Below, one piece after another: positions 1 to 8,644 of a DNA stretch of 64,000 nt. The stretch comes from Oceanimonas smirnovii ATCC BAA-899 (GTDB lineage: Bacteria; Pseudomonadota; Gammaproteobacteria; Enterobacterales; Aeromonadaceae), in contig NZ_KB908454.1 of assembly GCF_000381965.1 (NCBI RefSeq), forward strand, positions 472,324 to 536,323, written 5' to 3'. A program made the translations under genes and the position numbers. The notes beneath the pieces were generated by a model. The model was not told the DNA's origin, ran no database searches, and worked only from the letters and a program-made list of their open reading frames with translations. Numbering within the stretch: the first letter of the stretch is position 1; every line of letters begins with the position of its first letter.

Positions 1-371
1 TTCTTATTGCAGATGATTCTTCTGTGGCCCGCCGTCAGGTAGTAAAGGCGGTTGAATCTCTGGGGCTTAAGTGTATTGTGACGGAAAATGGCCGGCAGGC
101 GCTGAACAAGCTCAAAGAACTGGCTGCCAACGGTCCGATTCATGAGCAGTTATCATTGGTGATTTCCGATGTGGAAATGCCAGAAATGGATGGCTACACG
201 CTTACCGCCGAGATTCGAAGTAATACTGCTCTTAAGGATCTGCATGTTATTCTGCATACCTCACTCAGTGGCGTATTCAACAAGGCGCTGGTTGAAAAGG
301 TCGGAGCCGATAATTTTATCGCCAAGTTTCAGCCTGATGAGCTGGCCAGTGCAGTCAATGATGCACTCTAA
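1..371 (+). CDS. cheV: CheV, C-terminal receiver domain (5'-truncated)
   Basis: The open frame runs in from the left edge, so the start and the CheW-like half lie outside the window. What is visible is a response-regulator receiver domain: an acidic pair (IADDS) at the first codons, the phospho-acceptor region VISDVEMPEMDG, and a late Lys in FIAKFQ. CheV proteins couple receptors to CheA through a CheW domain and are tuned by phosphorylation of this receiver. The call as CheV rather than a lone CheY-like protein rests on the cheR gene 23 bp downstream and the flg genes beyond, the order cheV-cheR-flgB known from Vibrio and Aeromonas. The ORF stops at TAA 369-371. Confidence 0.85.
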   Translation, partial: LIADDSSVARRQVVKAVESLGLKCIVTENGRQALNKLKELAANGPIHEQLSLVISDVEMPEMDGYTLTAEIRSNTALKDLHVILHTSLSGVFNKALVEKVGADNFIAKFQPDELASAVNDAL

Positions 372-394
372 TTTTTGAAGGTGTAATAGCACGG

Positions 395-1216
395 ATGAAA
401 AATTTCACCGACGAGCAGTATTTGGCGTTTTGCCGGTTTCTTGAAAGCAACACCGGTATCGTCCTTGGAGCCAGCAAGCAATATCTTGTTAAAAGCCGGC
501 TTTCACCGCTGATGTCTCGTTTTGGTATTGAATCCATGGGAGTGCTGATAGAGCGCTCCATGCAGCCTCGGGAGCGTGAACTGAAAACGGCCGTGGTCGA
601 TGCCATGACCACCAACGAAACACTTTGGTTCCGTGACAGCTACCCCTTTACTCAGCTGAGTGACCGTTTATTTCCGGAGTTGGCGAAACCCGGTAAATCA
701 CTGCGTGTCTGGTCTGCGGCCTGCTCATCAGGGCAGGAGCCTTATTCCATTGCCATGACGGCACAGGAGTACATGAGCCGGCGGCCGGGTGCCTTGCCGG
801 GGCTGCAAATTATTGCCACTGATATTTCAGCCACCATGCTGGAACAGTGCAAACTGGGCATTTATGACAGCCTGTCTCTGGCCAGGGGCCTGTCTCCGGA
901 GCGACGCAGCCGGTTCTTTACCGCGCTTGATAATGGCCGTATGCAGCTGCAGCCTGCCATTCGCAATATGGTCAGCTTTCGGCCCTACAACCTGCTCGAC
1001 AGCTACAGTTCGCTGGGCAAGTTCGACATTATATTTTGCCGTAACGTACTGATTTACTTCTCTCCCGAGAATAAATCCAAGATCCTTAACCAGTTTGCCG
1101 GCTCTCTTAATCCGGGGGGCTATCTGCTGCTGGGTGCGTCTGAGTCACTTACCGGACTTTCCGACAAGTTTGAAATGATCCGCTGCAGCCCCGGCATTAT
1201 CTATCGCCTTAAATAA
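395..1216 (+). CDS. cheR: Chemotaxis protein methyltransferase CheR
   Basis: A 273-residue protein of normal CheR length. It transfers methyl groups from S-adenosylmethionine to glutamates of chemoreceptors for adaptation. Visible motifs are the N-terminal CheR helices, the SAM-binding stretch VWSAACSSGQEPYS, the acidic strand end IIATDIS, and the signature FDIIFCRNVLIYF. It follows cheV by 23 bp and is closed by a strong hairpin terminator. It therefore ends the cheV-cheR unit before the sigma-54 promoter of flgB. No CheB is seen in the window. Confidence 0.95.
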   Translation: MKNFTDEQYLAFCRFLESNTGIVLGASKQYLVKSRLSPLMSRFGIESMGVLIERSMQPRERELKTAVVDAMTTNETLWFRDSYPFTQLSDRLFPELAKPGKSLRVWSAACSSGQEPYSIAMTAQEYMSRRPGALPGLQIIATDISATMLEQCKLGIYDSLSLARGLSPERRSRFFTALDNGRMQLQPAIRNMVSFRPYNLLDSYSSLGKFDIIFCRNVLIYFSPENKSKILNQFAGSLNPGGYLLLGASESLTGLSDKFEMIRCSPGIIYRLK

Positions 1217-1234
1217 TTTCACCTTGCCGTCCTT

Positions 1235-1267
1235 AAAGCACCTCAGTGTTAACTGAAGGTGCTTTTT
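1235..1267 (+). terminator. Rho-independent terminator after cheR
   Basis: GCACCTCAGT pairs with ACTGAAGGTGC around a GTTA loop (one bulged base), followed by a run of five T. It separates cheVR from the flg operon promoter a few bases downstream. Confidence 0.85.
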
Positions 1268-1272
1268 ATTTA

Positions 1273-1288
1273 TGGCACGACTCTTGCT
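1273..1288 (+). promoter_or_regulatory. Sigma-54 promoter of the flgB operon
   Basis: TGGCACGACTCTTGCT matches the -24/-12 consensus TGGCACG-N4-TTGCW at every defined position, with GG and GC 12 nt apart. It lies 58 bp before the flgB start. By analogy with Vibrio this is an FlrC-dependent class III promoter. Confidence 0.9.
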
Positions 1289-1346
1289 TTACTTTTTCCT
1301 GTGTGAGTACTTCAGATTCCGGTCACTATGACGCAGGAGGGTGGCG

Positions 1347-1748
1347 GTGACGATTTCTTTCGACAAGGCATTTGGTGTGCATCAGCATGCACTGGTGGCC
1401 CGCTCCGACAGAGCCGAGCTGCTGGCCAGCAACCTGGCCAATGCCGACACGCCCGGTTATAAGGCGAAAGACATGGACTTTCAGGCGGCACTGAGCAAGG
1501 CACAGGGTTCTCAGAATTTCTCCCTCAGCCGCACCAATAACCGCCACTTTGCCGTGGATCTGGCACCGCCGGGCACAGTGCAATACCGGGTGCCCAATCA
1601 GCCCGATACCGGCGACGGCAATACGGTGGATGTACAAACCGAGCGTACCAGTTATATGGAAAATGCCCTGCAATATCAGGCCTCGCTGGAGTTTCTTAAC
1701 AGCAAGATATCCGGCCTGCTGAAAGCCATAAAAGGAGACTCAATGTGA
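1347..1748 (+). CDS. flgB: Flagellar basal-body rod protein FlgB
   Basis: Proximal rod subunit, about 133 residues, exported by the flagellar type III system. The GTG at 1347 is chosen because AGGAGG (1335-1340) sits 6 nt before it, and the resulting N-terminus [10 protein letters not shown] matches the family. An upstream in-frame GTG at 1341 touches the Shine-Dalgarno and is unlikely. The rod-family motif [16 protein letters not shown] is clear. It is the first gene of flgBCDE and overlaps flgC by 4 nt. Confidence 0.95.
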   Translation: MTISFDKAFGVHQHALVARSDRAELLASNLANADTPGYKAKDMDFQAALSKAQGSQNFSLSRTNNRHFAVDLAPPGTVQYRVPNQPDTGDGNTVDVQTERTSYMENALQYQASLEFLNSKISGLLKAIKGDSM

Positions 1749-2164
1749 GCCTTTTTAAAGTCTTTGATATTTCCGGCAGCGCCATGAGCGCCCAGTCGGT
1801 TCGTCTTAATACGACCGCCAGTAACCTGGCCAACGCCGACAGTGTCAGCTCCAGCATTGATGAAACCTACCGTGCCCGCAAGCCGGTGTTTGCCGCTGAT
1901 CTCGACCAGGCCCTGTCGGACCGTCAGGAAAGCGTCGGCGTCAAAATTATGGGCATCGTCGAAACCGACAAACCCCTGCAAAAAGAATTCAACCCGGATC
2001 ATCCCATGGCTGATGCCGAAGGTTTCATTTTCAAGCCCAATGTGAACGTGGTGGAAGAAATGACCGATATGCTCAGCGCCTCACGCAACTACCAGACCAA
2101 TGTGCAGGTGGCCGACGCTGCCAAGCAGATGCTGCAGCAGACCCTGCGGCTGGGCAAGGGGTAA
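1745..2164 (+). CDS. flgC: Flagellar basal-body rod protein FlgC
   Basis: Rod protein of 139 residues with the N-terminal rod/hook motif [12 protein letters not shown] and the C-terminal motif [20 protein letters not shown] typical of the FlgBCFG/E/K family. The GTG start at 1745 lies inside the end of flgB, a 4-nt overlap that suggests translational coupling, with AAAGGAG just upstream. It joins FlgB, FlgF and FlgG in the rod. Confidence 0.96.
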   Translation: MSLFKVFDISGSAMSAQSVRLNTTASNLANADSVSSSIDETYRARKPVFAADLDQALSDRQESVGVKIMGIVETDKPLQKEFNPDHPMADAEGFIFKPNVNVVEEMTDMLSASRNYQTNVQVADAAKQMLQQTLRLGKG

Positions 2165-2170
2165 TCATTT

Positions 2171-2869
2171 ATGCAGATCAATAATGACTACTATAACGGA
2201 TTAAAGGGGCCCGGAGAGTTAAGTCCGGCCGAAAAAGCAGCTGAAAACAGTAAGGCTCAGCTGGAACAGGAAGATTTTTTTGCCCTGCTCAGTCAGCAGC
2301 TGGCTTATCAGGATCCGTTCAAGCCGGCGGATAACTCCCAGATGATTTCACAGATGACGTCTTTCACCACGGCAGATGGAATCAGCAAAATGAGCGAACA
2401 GCTTGCTGGTTTAAGTGAAGTGATGACGTCCAGCCAGGCACTGCAGGCTTCCAGCCTAGTAGGGCAAAAAGTACTTGTGCCAAGTGAGGTAGCTTATTGG
2501 GATAGCCAAGAGCCAGTTGAAGGTGTTGCTGTTACCGGAGAGGGAGCAACTAACGTTCTTGTGCGCATAGAGAATGAAAAAGGTGAATTAATACGTACTA
2601 TCCCTCTTGAAGGTAAGCAGCGAGGAAACGTTAAATTTACCTGGGATGGTATGAACGAAAGCGGAGAGGCTGCCCCGACAGGTAAATACACAATTAAAGT
2701 CAGTGGCCTGGTTAACGATCAGCGAGAAGATCTGAGTGCGTTAGCCTTTGCAAAGGTAGACAGTGTCACACTGGGTAGTGCTAACAGCCCGTCCCTGGTA
2801 AACCTGACCGGCCTGGGTGGCCTGCCGCTTAATCAAATTCTGGAAATAGCCAGCCGCAAGGCGGCGTAA
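2171..2869 (+). CDS. flgD: Hook-assembly scaffold (hook cap) FlgD
   Basis: 232 residues. FlgD forms a temporary cap that promotes FlgE polymerisation and leaves when the hook is finished. The N-terminal motif EDFFALLSQQLAYQDPFKPADNSQMI is diagnostic. The C-terminal half holds the FLGD Ig-like fold (FTWDGMNESGE, PTGKYTIKV). Bases from about 2455 to 2760, the Ig-like part, are visibly more AT-rich than the flanking flg genes. It lies 6 bp after flgC and 9 bp before flgE. Confidence 0.96.
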   Translation: MQINNDYYNGLKGPGELSPAEKAAENSKAQLEQEDFFALLSQQLAYQDPFKPADNSQMISQMTSFTTADGISKMSEQLAGLSEVMTSSQALQASSLVGQKVLVPSEVAYWDSQEPVEGVAVTGEGATNVLVRIENEKGELIRTIPLEGKQRGNVKFTWDGMNESGEAAPTGKYTIKVSGLVNDQREDLSALAFAKVDSVTLGSANSPSLVNLTGLGGLPLNQILEIASRKAA

Positions 2870-2878
2870 GGAGTACTT

Positions 2879-4147
2879 ATGTCTTTTAATATTGCACTCA
2901 GCGGCGTTAATGCGGCTCAGAAAGATCTGGACGTGACTGCCAATAACATTGCCAACGTCAATACCATTGGCTTTAAAGAATCTCGTGCCGAATTTGCCGA
3001 TGTGTATGCCAACTCCATTTTTGCCAATGCTAAAACCCAGTCTGGCAGCGGCGTACAGACCGCTGCAGTTGCACAGCAGTTTCACCAGGGGGCATTACAG
3101 TTCACCAATAACTCCCTGGATATGGCCATTAACGGTAGCGGCTTTTTTGTTATGTCCAATGAAATAGGTTCCCTGGATCGCACCTTTACCCGTGCCGGTG
3201 CCTTTAAACTGAATGATGAAGGCTTTGTAGTGAATGCTCAGGGGCATTATCTGCAGACCTACACGGCTAATAAGGATGGCTCACCTGCAGGATTAGGTAT
3301 AAACAGTACTAAGCCTCTGCGTATTCCGGATAAAGCAGGTGAGCCTAAAATGACTGAAAACGTTTCTACTGGTGTCAATCTTCCGGCAAAAGCTGATGCC
3401 ATGGATCCTGCAGGCTTCGATCCGGAAAACTCCGCTACCTACACATCATCTACCTCCATGACCATTTATGATTCGCTGGGGGATACTCATACGTTGACGC
3501 AGTATTTTGTAAAGACAGGGCCTAATCCAGATGCCACTCCTCCTGTTACAGATAATACATGGGAGATGCATATTTATGTCGATGGCAGCGATGTCGGTAG
3601 CGGTGCTCAGCAACTGACATTTGATAATAGTGGTCAGCTGACTGCACCGGACCCAGCGGAATTTACAACGGGTGCACTGGGGTTCACCAATGGTTCTGAT
3701 CCCGCTCAGACTATCGAATTGTCTCTAAGCTCCGCTTCGCTGAACTCCGGTCCTTTTGAAGTAACTGCGAATGATCAGGATGGTAACACCGTAGGCCGGT
3801 TGACCAAGGTGGACGTAGGCCCGGACGGCCTGGTGCGGGCGACCTATAGTAACGGCAGCACCGAAAACTTAGGAATCGTGGCCATGGCGCGCTTCCCGAA
3901 TGATCAGGGCCTGACCCAGATTGGTGATACGCAGTGGCGGGAATCCCTGTTGTCTGGTGAAGCTGTGACTGGTCAGCCCAATACCGGTATTTTTGGCAAG
4001 GTCAGCGTGGCTTCACTGGAGCAGTCTAATACCAACCTGACTACTGAACTGGTAGATCTGATTACCGCTCAGCGCAACTTCCAGGCCAACTCCCGGGCGC
4101 TGGAAATTAACAGCACTCTGCAGCAGACCATACTGCAAATCCGTTAA
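2879..4147 (+). CDS. flgE: Flagellar hook protein FlgE
   Basis: 422 residues; it builds the curved hook that joins rod to filament. The N-terminal motif ANNIANVNTIGFKESRAEFAD and C-terminal motif ELVDLITAQRNFQANSRALE are typical D0/D1 elements. The central D2 part (about 3280-3800) is less G+C-rich than the ends, as expected for variable surface domains that recombine. It ends the first flg transcription block: a terminator-like hairpin and repeat element follow before the flgF promoter. Confidence 0.97.
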   Translation: MSFNIALSGVNAAQKDLDVTANNIANVNTIGFKESRAEFADVYANSIFANAKTQSGSGVQTAAVAQQFHQGALQFTNNSLDMAINGSGFFVMSNEIGSLDRTFTRAGAFKLNDEGFVVNAQGHYLQTYTANKDGSPAGLGINSTKPLRIPDKAGEPKMTENVSTGVNLPAKADAMDPAGFDPENSATYTSSTSMTIYDSLGDTHTLTQYFVKTGPNPDATPPVTDNTWEMHIYVDGSDVGSGAQQLTFDNSGQLTAPDPAEFTTGALGFTNGSDPAQTIELSLSSASLNSGPFEVTANDQDGNTVGRLTKVDVGPDGLVRATYSNGSTENLGIVAMARFPNDQGLTQIGDTQWRESLLSGEAVTGQPNTGIFGKVSVASLEQSNTNLTTELVDLITAQRNFQANSRALEINSTLQQTILQIR

Positions 4148-4149
4148 TA

Positions 4150-4246
4150 CAAGCCGGAAGCTAGAAGCTTGAAGAAAAGCCCGGGATCGAAAACCCGGGT
4201 TTTTTATGTTTTTACTTCAAGCTGATAGCTTCTTACTTCTAGCTAT
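4150..4246 (+). repeat. Palindromic heptad-repeat element (family A) around the flgE terminator
   Basis: Left arm units resembling GCTAGAA GCTTGAA start 3 nt after the flgE stop. The right arm has inverse units (TTCAAGCTGATAGCTTC, CTTCTAGCT). The arms flank the terminator. Similar elements follow several other stop codons in the window (12031, 15135, 15361, 28573, 40118, 53770). Confidence 0.6.
4175..4206 (+). terminator. Terminator after flgE
   Basis: CCCGGG (4180-4185) pairs with CCCGGG (4194-4199); the stem is extended by A/T pairs and followed by six T. It lies inside a repeat element and separates flgBCDE from flgF. Confidence 0.75.
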
Positions 4247-4248
4247 AG

Positions 4249-4264
4249 TGGCATTTTTTTTGCA
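4249..4264 (+). promoter_or_regulatory. Sigma-54 promoter of flgF
   Basis: TGGCATTTTTTTTGCA has GG and GC exactly 12 nt apart, with TTGCA intact. It lies 43 bp before the flgF start, directly after a terminator. This suggests that flgFGHIJ(KL) is a separate sigma-54 transcript. Confidence 0.8.
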
Positions 4265-4306
4265 TGTATTTTATACATTACTCAGTCGGCCAACCACGGA
4301 GCTGAA

Positions 4307-5053
4307 ATGGATCACCTGCTGTATATCGCCATGTCGGGTGCCAAAGAGAACATGCACAGCGTCTCTTTGCGCGCCAATAACCTGGCCAACGCCAATACCA
4401 CCGGCTTTCGTGCCGATCTGGAGCAGGCCCGGGCCATGCAGGCCTTTGGCGAGGGGCTGCCCAGCCGGGTATTTGCCATGACGGAAAGCCCGGGGCAAAA
4501 CTTTGCCGCCGGCCCCATTCAAACCACGGGGCGGGAGCTTGACGTGGCCGTGGCCGGTGACGGTTGGCTGGCGGTAGAAGCCGCAGACGGCACCGAAGCC
4601 TACACTCGCTTTGGTAACCTGCAGGTCTCGGTAGAAGGCCTGTTGCAAACCAGCACCGGCCTTAATGTGCTGGATGACGGCGGCAATCCCATCGTATTGC
4701 CGTTGCCGCTGGAAAAAATGGAAATCAATAAAGACGGTACCATCTTTGCGCGGCTGGAAGGTGAAGCCCCCAACGGCGGTGCCGAGCTGCAGCGCATAAA
4801 AACCGTGCTGCCCGCCAATGATGAAATAGAAAAAGGCAATGACGGCCTGTTTCGCCGCAAAGACGGTGAAGCCGAGCCTGCCTCGGCCCAGGTGCAGCTG
4901 ATTGCCGGCGCGCTGGAAGGCAGCAACGTCAACCCTATTGCCGAAATGACCCATATGATCGATTTGCAACGGCGCTTTGAGACTCAGCTAAAAATGATGA
5001 GTCACGCCGAAGAGAACGACAAAGCCCACGCCCAGCTGCTGCGTATTGGTTAA
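4307..5053 (+). CDS. flgF: Flagellar basal-body rod protein FlgF
   Basis: 248 residues; middle/distal rod subunit. The start region MDHLLYIAMSGAKENM is typical of FlgF, followed by RANNLANANTTGFRADLEQ, and near the end EMTHMIDLQRRFETQLKMM. It is the first gene after the 4249 sigma-54 promoter and is followed 11 bp later by flgG. A long in-frame ORF on the other strand is only a shadow. Confidence 0.96.
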   Translation: MDHLLYIAMSGAKENMHSVSLRANNLANANTTGFRADLEQARAMQAFGEGLPSRVFAMTESPGQNFAAGPIQTTGRELDVAVAGDGWLAVEAADGTEAYTRFGNLQVSVEGLLQTSTGLNVLDDGGNPIVLPLPLEKMEINKDGTIFARLEGEAPNGGAELQRIKTVLPANDEIEKGNDGLFRRKDGEAEPASAQVQLIAGALEGSNVNPIAEMTHMIDLQRRFETQLKMMSHAEENDKAHAQLLRIG

Positions 5054-5064
5054 AGGAGAGCAGA

Positions 5065-5853
5065 ATGAACCCCGCCTTGTGGATTAGCAAAACCGGGCTT
5101 GATGCCCAGCAGACCAATATCTCGGTGACCTCCAACAACCTGGCCAACGCCAGTACCGTTGGGTTTAAAAAGGGCCGGGCCATCTTTGAAGATCTGCTCT
5201 ATCAGAATGTGCATCAGCCCGGCGGTCGCGCCACCGCCGACAGCAACCTGCCTTCGGGCCTGATGGTAGGGGCGGGCAGCAAGGTGGTTGCCACGCAAAA
5301 AACCTTTACTCAAGGGAGCGTTCAGACCACAGATAATGCCCTGGATGTGATGATCGACGGCCGCGGCTTTTTTGAAGTGTTGCTGCCCGACGGCACCACA
5401 GGATACACCCGCAACGGTCAGTTTGCCCTGAACGATGAAGGCATTATCGTGACACCCGGTAATGGCTATCCGCTGCTGCCGGAAATGCAGATCCCGGAAA
5501 ATGCCCAGAGCATCAGTGTGGGCACCAACGGTGAAGTCTCGGTACAGCTGGCGGGTCAGGCCGAGGGACAAGTCATCGGTCAGATTATTGTCACCGATTT
5601 TGCCAACCCCGCCGGTCTGCAGCCCAAGGGGGAAAACCTCTATCTGGAAACCCAGTCCAGCGGTGCGCCGCTGCAGGGCATTGCCGGGGCTGACGGATTT
5701 GGCACCCTTAAGCAGGGCATGCTGGAAACCTCCAACGTGAACGTGACCGAAGAGCTGGTCAACCTGATCCAGGCTCAGCGGGTGTATGAAATGAACTCCA
5801 AGGTTATTTCTGCCGTGGACGACATGCTGGCCTACGTTAACCAGCAGCTGTAA
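5065..5853 (+). CDS. flgG: Distal rod protein FlgG
   Basis: 262 residues, standard FlgG length. It forms the distal rod that passes through the P and L rings. N-terminal MNPALWISKTGLDAQQ and SNNLANASTVGFKKGRAIFE and C-terminal ELVNLIQAQRVYEMNSKVI are family hallmarks. AAAGGAG (5053-5059) precedes the ATG. It lies 13 bp before flgH. Confidence 0.97.
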   Translation: MNPALWISKTGLDAQQTNISVTSNNLANASTVGFKKGRAIFEDLLYQNVHQPGGRATADSNLPSGLMVGAGSKVVATQKTFTQGSVQTTDNALDVMIDGRGFFEVLLPDGTTGYTRNGQFALNDEGIIVTPGNGYPLLPEMQIPENAQSISVGTNGEVSVQLAGQAEGQVIGQIIVTDFANPAGLQPKGENLYLETQSSGAPLQGIAGADGFGTLKQGMLETSNVNVTEELVNLIQAQRVYEMNSKVISAVDDMLAYVNQQL

Positions 5854-5866
5854 TGCGAGGTGGGTG

Positions 5867-6541
5867 ATGAAGCTTGTTCTGATATTAACTGCCGGCCTGC
5901 TGCTGAGTGCCTGTACTTCGACGCCCTATACTCCCAAGCCCGATGATCCGGCCTACGCGCCGGTGATGCCCGGGCCTGGCCATGAGCAGTTGGAGCCCAA
6001 CGGTGCCATTTTTCAGGACAACTATGCCAACAGCCTTTATTCCGACATAAAAGCTCACCGGATCGGGGATATCATCACGGTTGATCTGTCCGAATCGACC
6101 CGTGCCCAGAAGCGGGCCACGACTCAGCAGGCCAAAGACAGTGGTCTTAATATCAATCCGCTCAACATTGGTGGCCAGCCGATTAATATTGGCGGCTATC
6201 CGGTGACTGCCAGCATGTCGAGCAGTAATGAATTCGACGGCCAGGCCAATACCAATCAGAGTAACAGCCTGCAGGGCAGCATTACCGTGAGCGTGGCGCA
6301 GGTACTGCCCAACGGTAACCTGATGGTGCAGGGTGAAAAATGGCTGATGCTCAATACCGGTGAAGAATATGTGCGCATCAGCGGCATGATACGGCCGCAG
6401 GACATCAGCTCCGACAACAGAGTGGAATCCACCCGCGTGGCCAATGCCCGCATTTATTATGGCGGTACCGGCGACTTTGCCAACACCCAAAACCGCGGCT
6501 GGCTGGCCAAATTCTTTAACAGCCCCTGGTTTCCGTTTTAA
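5867..6541 (+). CDS. flgH: Flagellar L-ring lipoprotein FlgH
   Basis: 224 residues. It has a lipoprotein signal peptide with lipobox LLSAC, so the mature protein is anchored in the outer membrane, where it forms the L ring. The body contains the FlgH motifs GDIITVDLSEST and VRISGMIRPQDIS. The ATG at 5867 is preferred to the GTG at 5864 because GAGG (5857-5860) then sits 6 nt away. It is part of the flgF-J run. Confidence 0.95.
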   Translation: MKLVLILTAGLLLSACTSTPYTPKPDDPAYAPVMPGPGHEQLEPNGAIFQDNYANSLYSDIKAHRIGDIITVDLSESTRAQKRATTQQAKDSGLNINPLNIGGQPINIGGYPVTASMSSSNEFDGQANTNQSNSLQGSITVSVAQVLPNGNLMVQGEKWLMLNTGEEYVRISGMIRPQDISSDNRVESTRVANARIYYGGTGDFANTQNRGWLAKFFNSPWFPF

Positions 6542-6554
6542 TGAGGCTTAATGC

Positions 6555-7649
6555 ATGAAAGGGCTTACCGCAATTTTACTGGGCATGGCACTGCTGGCAT
6601 TACCGGCACAGGCTGCCCGTATCAAGGACATCAGCTCGGTGGCCGGCGTACGGGCCAACCAGTTGGTGGGCTATGGTCTGGTGGTAGGTCTGCCTGGCAC
6701 GGGCGAGCGCAACAACGCCTTTGCCCAGCAAACCTTTCGCACCATGCTCACCAACTTCGGCATTACCGTGCCGGATAATATGCGGCCTAAAATGAATGAT
6801 GTGGCACCAGTGGCGGTGCATGCAGAGCTGCCACCTTTTGCCAAGCCCGGGCAGACCATAGATGTCACCGTCTCGGCCATTGGTGAAGCCAAAAGCCTGC
6901 GCGGCGGCAGCCTGCTGCAGACCTTTCTGAAAGGGGTGGACGGCCGGGTCTATGCCCTGGCCCAGGGCAGCCTGGTGGTGGGCGGTCTGGGTGCCGAAGG
7001 GGCCGACGGCTCTTCCATTATGATCAACACGCCCACGGTAGGCCGCATTCCCGCCGGCGGCATGGTGGAGCGGGAAGTGCCCAGCTCCTTTGCCCGTGGC
7101 GACACCATCACCTTTAATCTGCACAGATCCGACTTTACCACCGCCAAACGCATGGCGCAGGTGATCAACGATCTGGTGGGCCCGGCCACGGCTCAGGCGC
7201 TGGATGCCACTTCCGTGACCGTTTATGCGCCTCGCGATCCCGGTCAGCGCGTCAGTTTTTTGTCAACGCTGGAAAACCTGACGGTGGATGTGGCCGATGA
7301 AGCCGCCAAAATTATTGTGAACTCCCGTACCGGTACTGTGGTGATTGGTCAGCAGGTGCAGCTGAAACCGGCGGCCATTACGCACGGCGGCCTGATCATC
7401 ACCATCAATGAAAACCCGCAGGTATCCCAGCCCAATGCGCTGGCCGGCGGTGATACGGTAGTGGTGCCCAACTCCGGCATTAATGTGGAGCAGCAGGACG
7501 GCCGTATGTTCAAGCTGGACACCGGTACCACCCTGGACGATCTGGTGCAGGCAGTGAATCAGGTAGGGGTGGCTCCGGGCGATCTGGTGGCCATTCTCGA
7601 AGCTCTGCGGCAGGCCGGGGCCATTCAGGGTGAACTGGTGATTATCTGA
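6555..7649 (+). CDS. flgI: Flagellar P-ring protein FlgI
   Basis: 364 residues with a Sec signal peptide (hydrophobic core [14 protein letters not shown]). After export it assembles the P ring in the periplasm around the rod. Family motifs include [29 protein letters not shown] and the C-terminal [30 protein letters not shown] region. Its length is as in other gammaproteobacteria. It lies 13 bp after flgH and 20 bp before flgJ. Confidence 0.97.
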   Translation: MKGLTAILLGMALLALPAQAARIKDISSVAGVRANQLVGYGLVVGLPGTGERNNAFAQQTFRTMLTNFGITVPDNMRPKMNDVAPVAVHAELPPFAKPGQTIDVTVSAIGEAKSLRGGSLLQTFLKGVDGRVYALAQGSLVVGGLGAEGADGSSIMINTPTVGRIPAGGMVEREVPSSFARGDTITFNLHRSDFTTAKRMAQVINDLVGPATAQALDATSVTVYAPRDPGQRVSFLSTLENLTVDVADEAAKIIVNSRTGTVVIGQQVQLKPAAITHGGLIITINENPQVSQPNALAGGDTVVVPNSGINVEQQDGRMFKLDTGTTLDDLVQAVNQVGVAPGDLVAILEALRQAGAIQGELVII

Positions 7650-7669
7650 CGGCATTAACCGGAGGCAGC

Positions 7670-8635
7670 ATGAAAAACCTCGACACAGTGCAAAACAGCC
7701 TGCTGGCCAATGACATTCAGGGCCTGGACCGGCTGCGTCAGCAGGGCTTTGAGCAGGACAGAGGCAAGGCGCTGGATGAAGCTGCCCGCCAGTTTGAAAG
7801 CCTGTTTACCCAGCAGTTGTTCAAGTCGATGCGCGATGCCAACAAGGTATTTGAATCAGACAGCCCCATGAACAGCCGTTATACCCAGTTCTATCAGGAT
7901 ATGCACGATCAGCAGATGAGCAGTGAGCTCAGCCGGCAGGGCAGTCTGGGGCTGGCCGATCTGATAGTGCGCCAGCTGGGGGGCGGTGAAGACGCCAGTG
8001 CGGCCACCGAAGCCCGCCATTTCAGCCTGGATAATGTGCGCCGTATTAATGGCAAGGTAGTGCGGCCGCCGGACGCTGAGCAGACAGACAACGCCAGACC
8101 GCCGCTGAAAGCGGCAAAAAATGCTCCCGAGGATGCCGTTACCCTGACGGCAGGTCAAAAATTTGACTCACCGGAAGAGTTTGTGCGTCGCCTGTTACCC
8201 GCCGCCACTGCCGCCGGTGAGCGGCTGGGGCTGGATCCCAAAGCCATGCTGGCGCAGGCGGCGCTGGAAACCGGTTGGGGCAAAAAGATCATCGGCAGAA
8301 AAAATGGCGAGTCCAGCCATAATCTTTTTGGCATCAAGGCCGATAAAAGCTGGAAAGAGCAAAAAACCTGGGTCAGCACGCTGGAATATGAGCAGGGCGT
8401 GGCCGTTAAGGTACAGGCACCGTTCAGATCCTATGCCTCATTCAATGACAGCTTTAACGATTATGTGCAGTTTCTGAATGACAACCCCCGCTACGGCCAG
8501 GCACTGGAGCAAACCGGCTCACCGCGGCAATATTTCAAGGCCCTGCAGCAGGCGGGCTATGCGACCGATCCTAACTATGCCAGCAAGCTGAGTGCGGTGC
8601 TCGACACCGTGAACCGGCTGGCATCACAAGCATAA
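7670..8635 (+). CDS. flgJ: Rod-capping peptidoglycan hydrolase FlgJ
   Basis: 321 residues in two parts. The N-terminal rod-cap domain (about 1-100) includes EAARQFESLFTQQLFKSMRDA. The C-terminal muramidase/GH73 domain (about 160-310) includes AQAALETGWGKKI and NLFGIKADKSWK. The Glu in ALETGWG is the expected catalytic acid. The protein opens the murein layer for the growing rod. GGAGG precedes the ATG. The bifunctional form is typical of gammaproteobacteria. Confidence 0.96.
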   Translation: MKNLDTVQNSLLANDIQGLDRLRQQGFEQDRGKALDEAARQFESLFTQQLFKSMRDANKVFESDSPMNSRYTQFYQDMHDQQMSSELSRQGSLGLADLIVRQLGGGEDASAATEARHFSLDNVRRINGKVVRPPDAEQTDNARPPLKAAKNAPEDAVTLTAGQKFDSPEEFVRRLLPAATAAGERLGLDPKAMLAQAALETGWGKKIIGRKNGESSHNLFGIKADKSWKEQKTWVSTLEYEQGVAVKVQAPFRSYASFNDSFNDYVQFLNDNPRYGQALEQTGSPRQYFKALQQAGYATDPNYASKLSAVLDTVNRLASQA

Positions 8636-8644
8636 GGACACATC

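Noticed and set aside
4206-4481. Plus-strand ORF with a hydrophobic N-terminus before flgF
   Set aside because: It crosses the sigma-54 promoter and overlaps flgF in another frame; no Shine-Dalgarno.
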